From NCBI GenBank assembly GCA_046481785.1, contig JAWOJF010000065.1, positions 1 to 14,127 on the forward strand: a DNA stretch of 14,127 nucleotides, written 5' to 3'. The stretch is from JAWOJF01 sp046481785 (GTDB lineage Bacteria > Bacteroidota > Ignavibacteria > Ignavibacteriales > Ignavibacteriaceae). A program made the translations under genes and the position numbers. Shown here piece by piece: positions 1 through 7,556 of this stretch. Under the pieces are notes generated by a model. The model made no database searches. It was not told the origin of the DNA and saw nothing but the letters and a program-made list of their open reading frames with translations. Position 1 is the first letter of the stretch. The number at the start of each line of letters is the position of its first letter.

Positions 1-63
1 TGGAATAATAATTTTAGTCTGCATTTTAGATTATATTTTTATTTTGATAATAGAAATTGGTAA
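1..63 (+). CDS. Possible C-terminal end of a gene entering from the left
   Basis: From base 1 the frame reads 20 residues and stops at TAA 61-63. The residues alternate polar and hydrophobic/aromatic (FSLHFRLYFYF) and finish DNRNW, which resembles the last strand of an outer-membrane beta-barrel. A second frame, 2-85, is also open and reads as a hydrophobic stretch followed by GKANEKKQ, which could equally be the tail of a membrane protein. With so little sequence, and AT-rich DNA naturally giving such residues, neither can be preferred with confidence. No function is assigned. Confidence 0.2.
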   Translation, partial: WNNNFSLHFRLYFYFDNRNW

Positions 64-200
64 AGCCAATGAAAAGAAGCAATGAAAAAGTCATTAAAAC
101 TCATATTTCTGCTTAAATAGAAATCGCTAATGTGGATATAGCAATCAAAAAAGCCAGGGGAATTCTTGCCGAAATAAACTCTACAGAAAAATACTTTTAG
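57..200 (+). pseudogene. Possible decayed small ORF with one in-frame TAA
   Basis: One frame runs from TTG 57 (or ATG 69) to TAG 198-200, with a single TAA at 114-116. The two halves read MKRSNEKVIKTHISA and IEIANVDIAIKKARGILAEI plus a short tail. The second half looks like an amphipathic helix with ordinary codon use, which suggests the remnant of a small protein. No family was recognised. The stretch could also be non-coding sequence that is open by chance, and a second short frame (82-120, MKKSLKLIFLLK) overlaps it. Confidence 0.15.
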
Positions 201-229
201 GATAAGAGAAAAGAAAAGCTTTTAGTGTC

Positions 230-383
230 GTCCCTACGGGACTTCTGAAATATAACTGAAACATTATTTCTATATACCTATCGTCCTTAACAGGACGAAA
301 AAACAAATTTTCTAAAGTCACTTTAGTGTCATAAGGTTTATAGTAAACCATTTCTCCTAACATTTTCTAGTCCCGTCAGGGAC
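230..383. repeat. Three small GTCC/GGAC palindromes in the leader region
   Basis: Three perfect palindromes lie within 154 bp: GTCCC-TAC-GGGAC at 230-242, CGTCCT-TAAC-AGGACG at 282-297 and GTCCC-GTCA-GGGAC at 370-383. All share a GTCC/GGAC core with a 3-4 base loop, and the bases between are AT-rich and not protein-like. They look like members of a dispersed REP-type repeat family that settles between genes. None is followed by a T-run, so they are not obvious terminators. The remaining bases of the 1-450 gap show no RNA gene or convincing promoter. Confidence 0.6.
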
Positions 384-414
384 GATAGAAAAACGAGATC
401 TTTCCGCTTTTAAC

Positions 415-449
415 CTTTGACTTTTGACTCCTGACTTCTGATTTTTGAC
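415..449 (+). repeat. Five tandem heptamers, consensus TTYTGAC
   Basis: Five 7-base units follow each other with no gap: CTTTGAC, TTTTGAC, TCCTGAC, TTCTGAT and TTTTGAC. The array ends one base before ATG 451 of the first glycosyltransferase gene. The last unit contains a TTG (445-447) that is in frame with that gene, so an automatic caller may start there. The array occupies the place where a ribosome-binding site would sit, and none is visible. Confidence 0.7.
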
Positions 450-450
450 A

Positions 451-1482
451 ATGCAAATAAATATAAAAGAGATAAGGAAGATCCTCTGCATCAAACCACG
501 GGGGATAGGTGATATTGTTCTTTCAACAATTATCCTTGATAACCTGACAAACTACTTCCCTTCTGCTAAGATCGATTATCTTACTGAAACTTTTGCCGCC
601 CCTTCTGTAGAAAATAACCCGCTTGTGAATAAAGTTTTAACAATGGAAAAAACCGAACTCCCGTTATGGGTTGCCCTCCGGATCAGGAAAGAAAGATATG
701 ATATGGTTCTGGACTTATGGTCTAACCCCAGGAGTGCGCAGATTACTTTCCTTTCCGGAATAAAATACCGTGTCGGTTATGGTTACCGCGGAAGAAAATA
801 TGCATATAACATCCGTGCAACATCTGAAAAAGGAACCGGACATTCTGCAGAGCATAATCTTGAAATACTTAAACCTATTGGTGTGCCGGTTATTTCTAAA
901 AAGGTTTATTATTATGTAAATGAAGCGGATAACCTTTTCGGAAGTGAATTCAGAAAAAATAATTTTGGTGAAAATGATGTTGTAATAGGCATTATCCCTG
1001 CCGGGGGATGGCCTTCTAAAAGATGCGATGCGGTTAAATGGGTAGAGATCTGCCGCGCAATAAATGAAAAGTACGGGACAAAATTCCTTATACTATGGGG
1101 ACCCGGAGATGAGGAGGATTCCATCTATATAGAACAGCATTTACCTGACATGGCTGTTTTAGCTCCTGAGACTAAATTACCGACTATGGCAGGTATGATT
1201 AATAACTGCGATATAATTATAGCAAATGATTCCGGACCTATGCATATTGCTGCTGCTCTTGGAAAACCAACTCTTGGAATATTCGGGCCTACAAATCCGA
1301 AAAACCACGGCCCTTACTCTCCTGTTTCAGATTATGTTTATAAGGAAGATTTATTCTGTATTATCTGCAATAAACTGGAATGCCCATTCCATCATGAATG
1401 TATGCTTGAACTGCCTGTAGAAAAGGTATTAGAGAAAATAGAAAATATTGGCAGGGATTTTTTAAGTGTACCTAAGTTCTGA
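451..1482 (+). CDS. Glycosyltransferase family 9 (heptosyltransferase-like)
   Basis: Predicted to move a heptose or similar sugar from an ADP-activated donor onto the LPS inner core at the cytoplasmic face of the inner membrane. The protein has 343 residues from ATG 451. It shows the GT9 N-terminal motif KPRGIGDIVLST (residues 15-26) and the C-terminal donor-site block NDSGPMHIAAALGKP (259-273) with GIFGPTNP (276-283). A four-cysteine group C303, C306, C311, C317 near the end matches the spacing in the second GT9 gene of this window. I chose ATG 451 over TTG 445 because the TTG lies inside a heptamer repeat; neither has a Shine-Dalgarno match. The 3' end overlaps the convergent GT4 gene by 21 bp. 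Acceptor and exact sugar cannot be read from sequence, so waaF/waaC naming is not justified. Confidence 0.9.
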   Translation: MQINIKEIRKILCIKPRGIGDIVLSTIILDNLTNYFPSAKIDYLTETFAAPSVENNPLVNKVLTMEKTELPLWVALRIRKERYDMVLDLWSNPRSAQITFLSGIKYRVGYGYRGRKYAYNIRATSEKGTGHSAEHNLEILKPIGVPVISKKVYYYVNEADNLFGSEFRKNNFGENDVVIGIIPAGGWPSKRCDAVKWVEICRAINEKYGTKFLILWGPGDEEDSIYIEQHLPDMAVLAPETKLPTMAGMINNCDIIIANDSGPMHIAAALGKPTLGIFGPTNPKNHGPYSPVSDYVYKEDLFCIICNKLECPFHHECMLELPVEKVLEKIENIGRDFLSVPKF

Positions 1483-2556
1483 AAGGAACTGCTCCAGGTT
1501 ATCTGCATAATGAGTTATCAAAAAATTATTCATAACATCATTCTGTGCCTGCAGTGAGATTTTATCAGCCAATCCCCTGTCGGCAGTAAGTTTTAGTATT
1601 CCTTCTTTTAAAGCATCAGGTTCATTAATATTAAACATTATCCCGTTTTCATTATTTCTTATAAACTCATTATTACCCGGAATATTTGAAGCAACTATAG
1701 GCAATTTAGCAGCGGCAGCTTCAAGCAGAGCAAGAGAAAAACCTTCTGAACGCGAAGGCAGGAGAAAAATATCCATTGCTTTATAATATTCCCATATATT
1801 TTCAACATATCCCGGAAATATCATCCTGCTTTTATCTATTCCGAATTCAGATGCATAATTTATAACCTCATCCTGCCGCTCTCCGGGAATACCTGCCAGC
1901 AGAAGAATAAACTTTTCATCAAGCTTAGAGAAAGCATTAAATAAAATATCAAAACCTTTTCGTTCTTTGTGAAACCATGTAGAAAGTCCAAGGATGATTT
2001 TATTACCAGGGTTAAATTTTTTCCTTACACTCTCTCCTGATATTGTATCAATATTATCCGGCACTGATATACCATTATAGATAACTTTTACTTTTTTCTT
2101 TTTTATACCGGATGAAATTAAACTTTCAGCTACACCTCCGCCGCAGGCAATAAGAGCATCATAATAAATGTTATATAAAAATGCTCCAACTACGGGGAAG
2201 CTTTTGGTTATATTGTGCCTGTAGCCGATATTAATAAACTTATTGCGGAATTTTCTTTTTAACTTAAATCCCACTTTTCTATCCAGCGAATGGTGGGAAA
2301 TTACAAACTCCGGTCTGCCTTCCCTAAAAATTTCTATTATGGGTTTAATTAATTCCTTAAAACTCAGGGTTGAATCAAGCGCAATTACATTTAACCCGAA
2401 CTCTTTTGACCGTTTTTCGGTTAAAGAACCTTTTGTGGCAAACAATGTAATTTGGTGCCCTTTCTCTTTAAGCAGTTTGGAACTGAGAATAGCAACTTTG
2501 GCACTCCCGGCATAACCATCACCAAAACTGAACTGGAATATTTTGTACTTGTTCAA
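1462..2556 (-). CDS. Glycosyltransferase family 4 (GT-B fold)
   Basis: Retaining glycosyltransferase expected to use a nucleotide-sugar donor to build a surface polysaccharide or LPS sugar chain. The 364-residue protein starts with a Rossmann strand and glycine-rich loop (KIFQFSFGDGYAGSAKVAIL, residues 5-24), has a linker strand VKVIYNGI (156-163), and carries the GT4 signature PSRSEGFSLALLEA with E271 and E279 forming the E-x7-E motif. K197 and K200 in WFHKERKGFD are in the usual phosphate-binding region. The start is a TTG at 2554-2556, because no in-frame ATG lies between it and an upstream stop at 2590-2592. It is transcribed away from the second GT9 gene and converges on the first, so the three probably belong to one envelope-sugar locus. 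Donor and acceptor are unknown. Confidence 0.88.
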   Translation of the reverse strand: MNKYKIFQFSFGDGYAGSAKVAILSSKLLKEKGHQITLFATKGSLTEKRSKEFGLNVIALDSTLSFKELIKPIIEIFREGRPEFVISHHSLDRKVGFKLKRKFRNKFINIGYRHNITKSFPVVGAFLYNIYYDALIACGGGVAESLISSGIKKKKVKVIYNGISVPDNIDTISGESVRKKFNPGNKIILGLSTWFHKERKGFDILFNAFSKLDEKFILLLAGIPGERQDEVINYASEFGIDKSRMIFPGYVENIWEYYKAMDIFLLPSRSEGFSLALLEAAAAKLPIVASNIPGNNEFIRNNENGIMFNINEPDALKEGILKLTADRGLADKISLQAQNDVMNNFLITHYADNLEQFLSELRYT

Positions 2557-2637
2557 AACGGACTTTCTATTGTAGTAGGAATTCTTTTGTTATATTTACT
2601 GTTAAAATTATTAAATCAGTCATGATCTTATACTGAA

Positions 2638-2670
2638 CCTGCCAATACCGAACAACTTCGGAATGACAGG
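2638..2670. repeat. Palindromic repeat with CCGAA-CAAC-TTCGG core
   Basis: In the 155-bp divergent gap between the GT4 and GT9 genes, CCGAA (2648-2652) and TTCGG (2657-2661) form a perfect stem, with weaker outer pairing between CCTG (2638) and CAGG (2667-2670). Read in reverse it resembles the CTGTCATTCCGAAGTTG-type dispersed repeats that I recall from Bacteroidota-like genomes. It has no T-run, so a terminator role is unlikely. It may sit inside or near the divergent promoters. Confidence 0.5.
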
Positions 2671-2711
2671 ACAAATTAAATAAATTTTTATTAACCAATC
2701 AGCAATTACTG

Positions 2712-3851
2712 ATGAAATTTGAAATTCCTTCCTGTAAAAGATTTACCGGTTATAAGCCATGCTATCCTGATCATAACTGCTGGACAGACGGGTGCAAAGA
2801 TAATATTCCTACCGGCAAAAAAATATTAATAATAAATCTTGATGCCATGGGGGATGTACTTATGACTACAGTTCAGCTTCCGGCATTAAAAAGAAAATTT
2901 CCTGACTCCACAATTTACTGGATTACTGATAAGATAGCTGTTGGCTTACTGCAGAACAATCATTACCTGGATAAAGTGTTTGCTTATGATGCAGAATCTA
3001 TCCTGATACTTAATAATATGAAATTTGACTATGTATTGAATGTTGACAAATCCCAGCGTTCGTGTGCACTTCTAAATTCGGTTATCGGTGAGTTTAAACT
3101 TGGGTTTGGACTTAATGAAGATGGTAAAATAGTACCAATGAACAAAGGCGCTTTTTATAACTATAACCTGGGAATGGATGACAATCTTAAATTCAGAATA
3201 AATCAAAGGACAGGACAGGATTATCTTGCCGAAACTTTTGAACTGGATTACAGCCGTGATGAATACACCTTTAATTTTACTGAGGAAGAAAAAAGCTTCA
3301 TCAAGGCATACAGAAATCAATCAGGTATTTCGGAAAATGATTTTGTTGTAGGTTTTAATACAGGGTGTTCAAATCTTTATCCTAATAAAAAAATGACAGT
3401 AGAGCAGCATATTTTTCTGATTGAAAAACTGCTGAAGGAAAATAAATATAAAATTATTCTGTTAGGCGGTCCCGAGGATACCGAAAGAAATGAAAAAATA
3501 TATGCTCCTTTTAAGGGGAAAATAATTAATACTCCGACCAACCTTGGTGTGAGGAGAGGAGCCTGTTTTGAAGATATTGCAGATGTAGTTATAACCGGGG
3601 ATTCATTCGGAATGCACCTTGCTATTGCATTAAAAAAATATGTAGTTGCCTGGTTTGGTGTTAGCTGCTGGACCGAGATAGACCTGTATGACAGAGGGAT
3701 AAAACTTATACCAGAAGGTTTGTTCTGCTCACCCTGTTGGAAGAAACAATGCCCCTACAACCTTGAATGTATCCAAATGATTGATATGAACAAAATAACT
3801 AGAGAAGTTTCCGCCATTTTTGAAAAGAAAATGAATATTAGAAATGCTTAG
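2712..3851 (+). CDS. Glycosyltransferase family 9 with N-terminal cysteine extension
   Basis: Second heptosyltransferase-like enzyme, 379 residues. Residues 1-35 form an extension not found in the classic family, with cysteines C8, C17, C23 and C28 in a pattern like a small metal-binding knuckle. The GT9 core begins at KILIINLDAMGDVLMTT (37-53). The donor-site block is TGDSFGMHLAIAL (295-307), and a C-terminal four-cysteine group (C339, C342, C347, C353) has the same C-x2-C-x4-C-x5-C spacing as the first GT9 protein. The acceptor is probably LPS core, but the sugar cannot be told. The ATG at 2712 has no Shine-Dalgarno match. The gene overlaps the methyltransferase by 8 bp and heads a likely three-gene transcript. 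Metal binding by either cysteine group is inference. Confidence 0.88.
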   Translation: MKFEIPSCKRFTGYKPCYPDHNCWTDGCKDNIPTGKKILIINLDAMGDVLMTTVQLPALKRKFPDSTIYWITDKIAVGLLQNNHYLDKVFAYDAESILILNNMKFDYVLNVDKSQRSCALLNSVIGEFKLGFGLNEDGKIVPMNKGAFYNYNLGMDDNLKFRINQRTGQDYLAETFELDYSRDEYTFNFTEEEKSFIKAYRNQSGISENDFVVGFNTGCSNLYPNKKMTVEQHIFLIEKLLKENKYKIILLGGPEDTERNEKIYAPFKGKIINTPTNLGVRRGACFEDIADVVITGDSFGMHLAIALKKYVVAWFGVSCWTEIDLYDRGIKLIPEGLFCSPCWKKQCPYNLECIQMIDMNKITREVSAIFEKKMNIRNA

Positions 3852-4731
3852 CAGTGATATAAATATTTTTTCTATTACCCGCAGAACCGGCAGGCCTCTC
3901 ATTCTGGATGGAGCAATGGGAAGCCTTCTGCAGGAAAAGCAAAAAAGTAAAGAAGCATTATGGATGTCTTATCTAAATATTGAAAATCCGGGTGCGGTAT
4001 TAAAAGTCCATAAGGATTATATAAAAGCAGGAGCAGACATCATAACCACAAATACATTCCGTACTAACCCTGCCGCCGTAAAAAGGAATAATGAATATTC
4101 CTCCAGGTTTATTGTAAAAAAAGCTCTTGATATAGCTGTAACTGCAGTTAAAAACACCCCGGTTCTTATTGCGGGTTCAAATCCGCCTGCTGAAGATTGT
4201 TACCAGACGGAAAGGACTTTAACGTTTAATAAACTTTTTTTAAATCATTCCAGGCATATAAAATATCTTTTAAAAAAGGGTTCCCACTTTATATTAAATG
4301 AAACTCAAAGCCATTTTGATGAAATTAGAATAATATGCAGATTCTGTTCCCATAATAAAATTCCATTTGTAATCAGCCTGTATTTTGATGCTGATTTAAA
4401 AATTCTTTCCGGGGAAAAGCTTGGCGATGTTATTAAATATATTTTGAAGTACAACCCGCTGGCAATTGGCTTTAACTGTATTAAACCTGAAACATTTCTA
4501 AAATTCTTCAATAGAAATAAATTCGATTATAATTGGGGTATATATTTTAATTGCGGCAAGGGGGAAGTCTCCGGTGAAAATCTTGCCTGTGGAGTTTCTC
4601 CTGAAGAGTATGCAGACTATGCAAAACAATTTCTTCTAAAATCGCCTTCATTTATCGGAGCATGCTGCGGATCCTCCCCTCAACATATAAACGAATTAAA
4701 AAGAGTACTGGATGCACGAATATACAATTAA
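3844..4731 (+). CDS. Homocysteine S-methyltransferase, single-domain
   Basis: Zinc enzyme predicted to transfer a methyl group to homocysteine, giving methionine, from a donor such as S-methylmethionine or betaine. The 295-residue protein is only the Hcy-binding barrel: LILDGAMGSLLQ (19-30) at the substrate site, AGADIITTNTFRTNP (62-76), and the zinc ligands C212 (GFNC) and C274/C275 (GACCG). It lacks the folate, cobalamin and activation modules of full-length MetH, so it is of the MmuM/BHMT-like size. It overlaps the upstream GT9 gene by 8 bp and ispE by 20 bp, implying translational coupling. The methyl donor cannot be deduced; an N-terminal MetH half working with separate partners is a less likely alternative. 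Confidence 0.88.
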   Translation: MLSSDINIFSITRRTGRPLILDGAMGSLLQEKQKSKEALWMSYLNIENPGAVLKVHKDYIKAGADIITTNTFRTNPAAVKRNNEYSSRFIVKKALDIAVTAVKNTPVLIAGSNPPAEDCYQTERTLTFNKLFLNHSRHIKYLLKKGSHFILNETQSHFDEIRIICRFCSHNKIPFVISLYFDADLKILSGEKLGDVIKYILKYNPLAIGFNCIKPETFLKFFNRNKFDYNWGIYFNCGKGEVSGENLACGVSPEEYADYAKQFLLKSPSFIGACCGSSPQHINELKRVLDARIYN

Positions 4732-5545
4732 AGCACCGGCTAAAATTAATATCGGCCTGAACATAATAAGCAAAAGGCCTGACGGCTATCATAATATCGA
4801 AACAATATTTTATCCTGTAAGTCTTTATGATACCCTCAGTTTCCTGCCTTCAGATAAGTTAACTTTTTCAACTACCTCTGAGAAACTGGCAAAAGAACCG
4901 GATAACCTGATACTGAAAGCAGTTAAATTACTTGAACAATATACAGGTGAAAAATTCCTGCTGGATATTAAACATAAAAAGAATATACCAATAGGAGCAG
5001 GTTTAGGGGGAGGAAGTTCCGATGCTGCTGCAACTCTGCTTGCGGTTAATGAGATATATAAATTAAGAATTCCTGTAGAAGAACTTGGCATATTAGCCGG
5101 AAAACTCGGCTCGGATGCTCCTTTTTTTTTAAGAAACAAACCATCTTTTGCCTCATCCAGAGGCGAAGTGCTCCGCGAAATTGATTTTAATATTCCCTAC
5201 CCTATACTTTTAGTAAATCCCGGCATTCATATTTCTACTAAATGGGCGTATGAAAATATAACCCCCAAGCCTATATCCAAAAGTTTATTATCACACATAA
5301 ATAATAAAATAGAAGTAAAGGATTATAAATACCTGTTTTATAATGATTTCGAAGATGTTATATTCCGTAAATTCGAGGAATTAAAAGAAATAAAAAAGAC
5401 CATGTATTCCATGGACGCATTATTTTCATTAATGACTGGAAGCGGATCAACTATATTTGGGATATATCCGGATATGGATAAAATAAAAAAGGCAGAAGGA
5501 CATTTTAATAAGTTGAATTACTTCACCTTTATACATAAGAACTAA
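4712..5545 (+). CDS. ispE: 4-diphosphocytidyl-2-C-methyl-D-erythritol kinase
   Basis: ATP-dependent kinase of the MEP pathway, phosphorylating the 2-hydroxyl of CDP-methylerythritol in the cytoplasm on the way to IPP and DMAPP. The 277 residues match the family length. The GHMP kinase parts are in order: APAKINIGLNI (8-18) with conserved K11, RPDGYHNIETIF (22-33), the glycine-rich ATP loop PIGAGLGGGSSDAAA (93-107), GSDAPFF (133-139) with catalytic D135, and the third motif LMTGSGSTIFG. It begins inside the methyltransferase gene (20-bp overlap) and ends 10 bp before the convergent ldcA, so it is the last gene of the 2712-5545 transcript. Its presence indicates use of the MEP route for isoprenoids. 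Confidence 0.95.
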   Translation: MHEYTIKAPAKINIGLNIISKRPDGYHNIETIFYPVSLYDTLSFLPSDKLTFSTTSEKLAKEPDNLILKAVKLLEQYTGEKFLLDIKHKKNIPIGAGLGGGSSDAAATLLAVNEIYKLRIPVEELGILAGKLGSDAPFFLRNKPSFASSRGEVLREIDFNIPYPILLVNPGIHISTKWAYENITPKPISKSLLSHINNKIEVKDYKYLFYNDFEDVIFRKFEELKEIKKTMYSMDALFSLMTGSGSTIFGIYPDMDKIKKAEGHFNKLNYFTFIHKN

Positions 5546-5555
5546 GACGTGCTCC

Positions 5556-6497
5556 CTAAGAAACAGCACTTTCAGTAATCTCTATAATATGTCTTCCGGT
5601 ATTTAGACTAATTTGCACCCCTAATGGTAAAGTAAAATTGTTTTTTACATGTCCGTGGGGAAAATTATAAACTACCGGAATTTTCAGTTTAGCAAAATGA
5701 TCTTCAATTACTTCACCAAGGGTTAATGTTCTTTTTTCAGGATTGCTTTCTACACAATCAGTAAATGCTCCAAGAATTACCCCTTTTACATGTTTAAATA
5801 CCTTTGCTAATTTTAACTGTGTAAGCATACGGTCAATTCTGTAAGGTGCTTCTGCAGTATCCTCAAGGAATAGAATTTTTTCCTTCATATCCGGGAGATA
5901 ATCAGTACCGGCAAGGGATGCAACCAATGCAAGGTTTCCGCCAATTACCCTGCCCCTTACTTTACCTTTGGAAATTTCAAATATTTTTTCACCCTCCGGG
6001 AATGCTATTTTGCCGGGTTTTTTGTTATTGGTTAAAAGCTCCCAGAATGATTCTTCGGTGTAGGGACTAACTTCATCATAAAAATCTACAGCAACCATTG
6101 GTCCGGCAAAAGTTACCAGGCCAGTTTTAGCAAACATAGCCATTTGAAGAGCTGTTATATCGCTATAGCCGACAAATATCTTGGGATTATTTTTTATTAT
6201 TTTGAAATCAATTTTATCAAGAAGGCGTAAAGTTCCATAACCGCCTCTTACAGCAATAATGGCCTTAACATCCTTATTTTTAAACATGTTATGAATATCT
6301 TCGATTCTTTCTTCATCAGTGCCGGCAAGATACCCATGAAATTTTCCTACATGTTTTCCTACTTCAACCCGGTAGCCGAGCTTCTCAAAGTATTTTACAC
6401 CGGATTCAGTTCTTGAAAGGTCATCAGGAGATGATGCAGGTGAGATTATTCCTATTGTATCCCCTTTTTGCAGTCTTTTTGGTTTAACAACTCTCAT
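5556..6497 (-). CDS. ldcA: LD-carboxypeptidase, peptidase family S66
   Basis: Serine peptidase that removes the terminal D-alanine from the tetrapeptide of muropeptides, used in cytoplasmic recycling of peptidoglycan. The 313 residues show the S66 features: start motif KGDTIGIISPASSP (11-24), AVRGGYGTLRLLD (82-94), the nucleophile S112 in VGYSDITAL, the acid E212 in FLEDTAEAPYRIDRML, and the histidine H283 in PHGHV. Both N- and C-terminal family domains are complete. No signal peptide is visible, as expected for the cytoplasmic form. ATG 6497 is supported by a GGAG sequence four bases upstream (reverse complement of 6502-6505). It is divergent from the transketolase genes across a 207-bp gap. 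The related microcin-C resistance protein MccF shares this fold and cannot be strictly excluded. Confidence 0.93.
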   Translation of the reverse strand: MRVVKPKRLQKGDTIGIISPASSPDDLSRTESGVKYFEKLGYRVEVGKHVGKFHGYLAGTDEERIEDIHNMFKNKDVKAIIAVRGGYGTLRLLDKIDFKIIKNNPKIFVGYSDITALQMAMFAKTGLVTFAGPMVAVDFYDEVSPYTEESFWELLTNNKKPGKIAFPEGEKIFEISKGKVRGRVIGGNLALVASLAGTDYLPDMKEKILFLEDTAEAPYRIDRMLTQLKLAKVFKHVKGVILGAFTDCVESNPEKRTLTLGEVIEDHFAKLKIPVVYNFPHGHVKNNFTLPLGVQISLNTGRHIIEITESAVS

Positions 6498-6553
6498 ACC
6501 GCTCCGAATAGTTCGTTAATAGGTTATGTGAATTTAATCAAAGAGTTTGACCT

Positions 6554-6700
6554 ATACAACTTTTATATATTCAATAAATGATTTTAAAATGTTTGAAAAT
6601 AGCTTAAAAATGCGTTGTTTTAAAACTACAATAATAATGAGTTAATATTATCGTAATACATTACAGATATATTTCGGCGCAGAAATAACAAAGTTGTATA
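6554..6700. promoter_or_regulatory. Divergent promoter region bounded by an 11-bp inverted repeat
   Basis: The 207-bp gap between ldcA (-) and the transketolase genes (+) holds TATACAACTTT at 6554-6564 and its exact reverse complement AAAGTTGTATA at 6690-6700. The right arm ends five bases before the transketolase ATG and the left arm lies 57 bases upstream of the ldcA ATG. It could be a pair of operator half-sites, or the same promoter or leader element used in both directions. The span between is very AT-rich, without a recognisable sigma factor consensus. A regulatory role is inference. Confidence 0.35.
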
Positions 6701-6704
6701 AAAT

Positions 6705-7556
6705 ATGAAAACAAAAACGGAATTAGAGCAAATATCGCTTAAAGTAAGAGAGCATATTATAAGAATGTCGGCAGATGGGGGATGTTTTATAGGAGCTTCC
6801 CTTTCTTGTACAGATTTACTTGTTTATTTGTACTCAAACTATCTTAACATTAATAATGCAAACCTGGATGACCCCGGAAGGGACTACCTGTTTTTGTCTA
6901 AGGGTCATGATGTACCTGCCTTATATGGGACTTTTGCCGAAATGGGAATACTTGAGCGTGAAAGATTAAAAAATCATCTCCAGACTAATGATTCAATTTA
7001 CTGGCATCCGAATGTAAAAATACGGGGTGTGGAATTTCACTCCGGCTCGCTTGGCCACCTGCTTTCTGTAGCAGCGGGTGTTGCAATAGACTGTAAAATA
7101 AAAAAGCAAAAAAATAAGATTGTTGTGGTTCTTGGAGATGGAGAACTTAATGAGGGTTCCATTTGGGAAGTTTGCCTTGTTGCTGCTGCACATCAGCTTG
7201 ATAATCTTATTGCGGTTGTTGACAGGAACCAGTTCCAGGCAAATTTAAAAACCGAAGAATTAATTCCTCTTGAGCCGCTTGAGAAAAAATTTGAAGCATT
7301 TGGATGGATTCCGGTAACCTGCAACGGGCATAGTTTTGATGACATGCATGAAACATTCACAAAGCTCCCCTTTCAACAGAACGCGCCATCTGTTATTATT
7401 GCAGATACTATACGAGGTAAAGGCTTGCCAAGTATTGAATCCCGTGCTGACAGGTGGTTCTGCAATTTCTCGCATGAAGAAGTGGAAATGCTTTTAAAAG
7501 AGCTTCATTCACAGGGTAAAGCTAATTTAACATCTGAAACTCTTATGGTGCGTTAA
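6705..7556 (+). CDS. Transketolase, N-terminal subunit (thiamine diphosphate-binding)
   Basis: First half of a split transketolase, which transfers two-carbon ketol units between sugar phosphates in the non-oxidative pentose phosphate pathway. The 283 residues form the PP domain: SKGHDVPALYG (65-75), the conserved FHSGSLGH (111-118), and the diphosphate/magnesium motif GDGELNEGS (144-152) ending with N175 in VVDRNQ. The protein is complete as a half-enzyme and has no signal or membrane segment. No Shine-Dalgarno sequence is visible before ATG 6705. Its stop codon shares one base with the start of the C-terminal subunit, so the two are made in step and should form an alpha2beta2 enzyme. Sequence details (HPNVKIRGVEFHSGSLG) differ somewhat from E. 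coli-type transketolases, so the sugar preference may differ. Confidence 0.93.
   Translation: MKTKTELEQISLKVREHIIRMSADGGCFIGASLSCTDLLVYLYSNYLNINNANLDDPGRDYLFLSKGHDVPALYGTFAEMGILERERLKNHLQTNDSIYWHPNVKIRGVEFHSGSLGHLLSVAAGVAIDCKIKKQKNKIVVVLGDGELNEGSIWEVCLVAAAHQLDNLIAVVDRNQFQANLKTEELIPLEPLEKKFEAFGWIPVTCNGHSFDDMHETFTKLPFQQNAPSVIIADTIRGKGLPSIESRADRWFCNFSHEEVEMLLKELHSQGKANLTSETLMVR

Noticed and set aside
181..363. 60-residue antisense ORF in the left gap
   Set aside because: It spans two of the three GTCC/GGAC palindromes and has no recognisable domain; it is probably repeat-derived.
4171..4195. tRNA-like T-arm (GGTTCAAATCC)
   Set aside because: It is inside the methyltransferase coding frame (residues GSNPP) and no acceptor stem or anticodon arm surrounds it.
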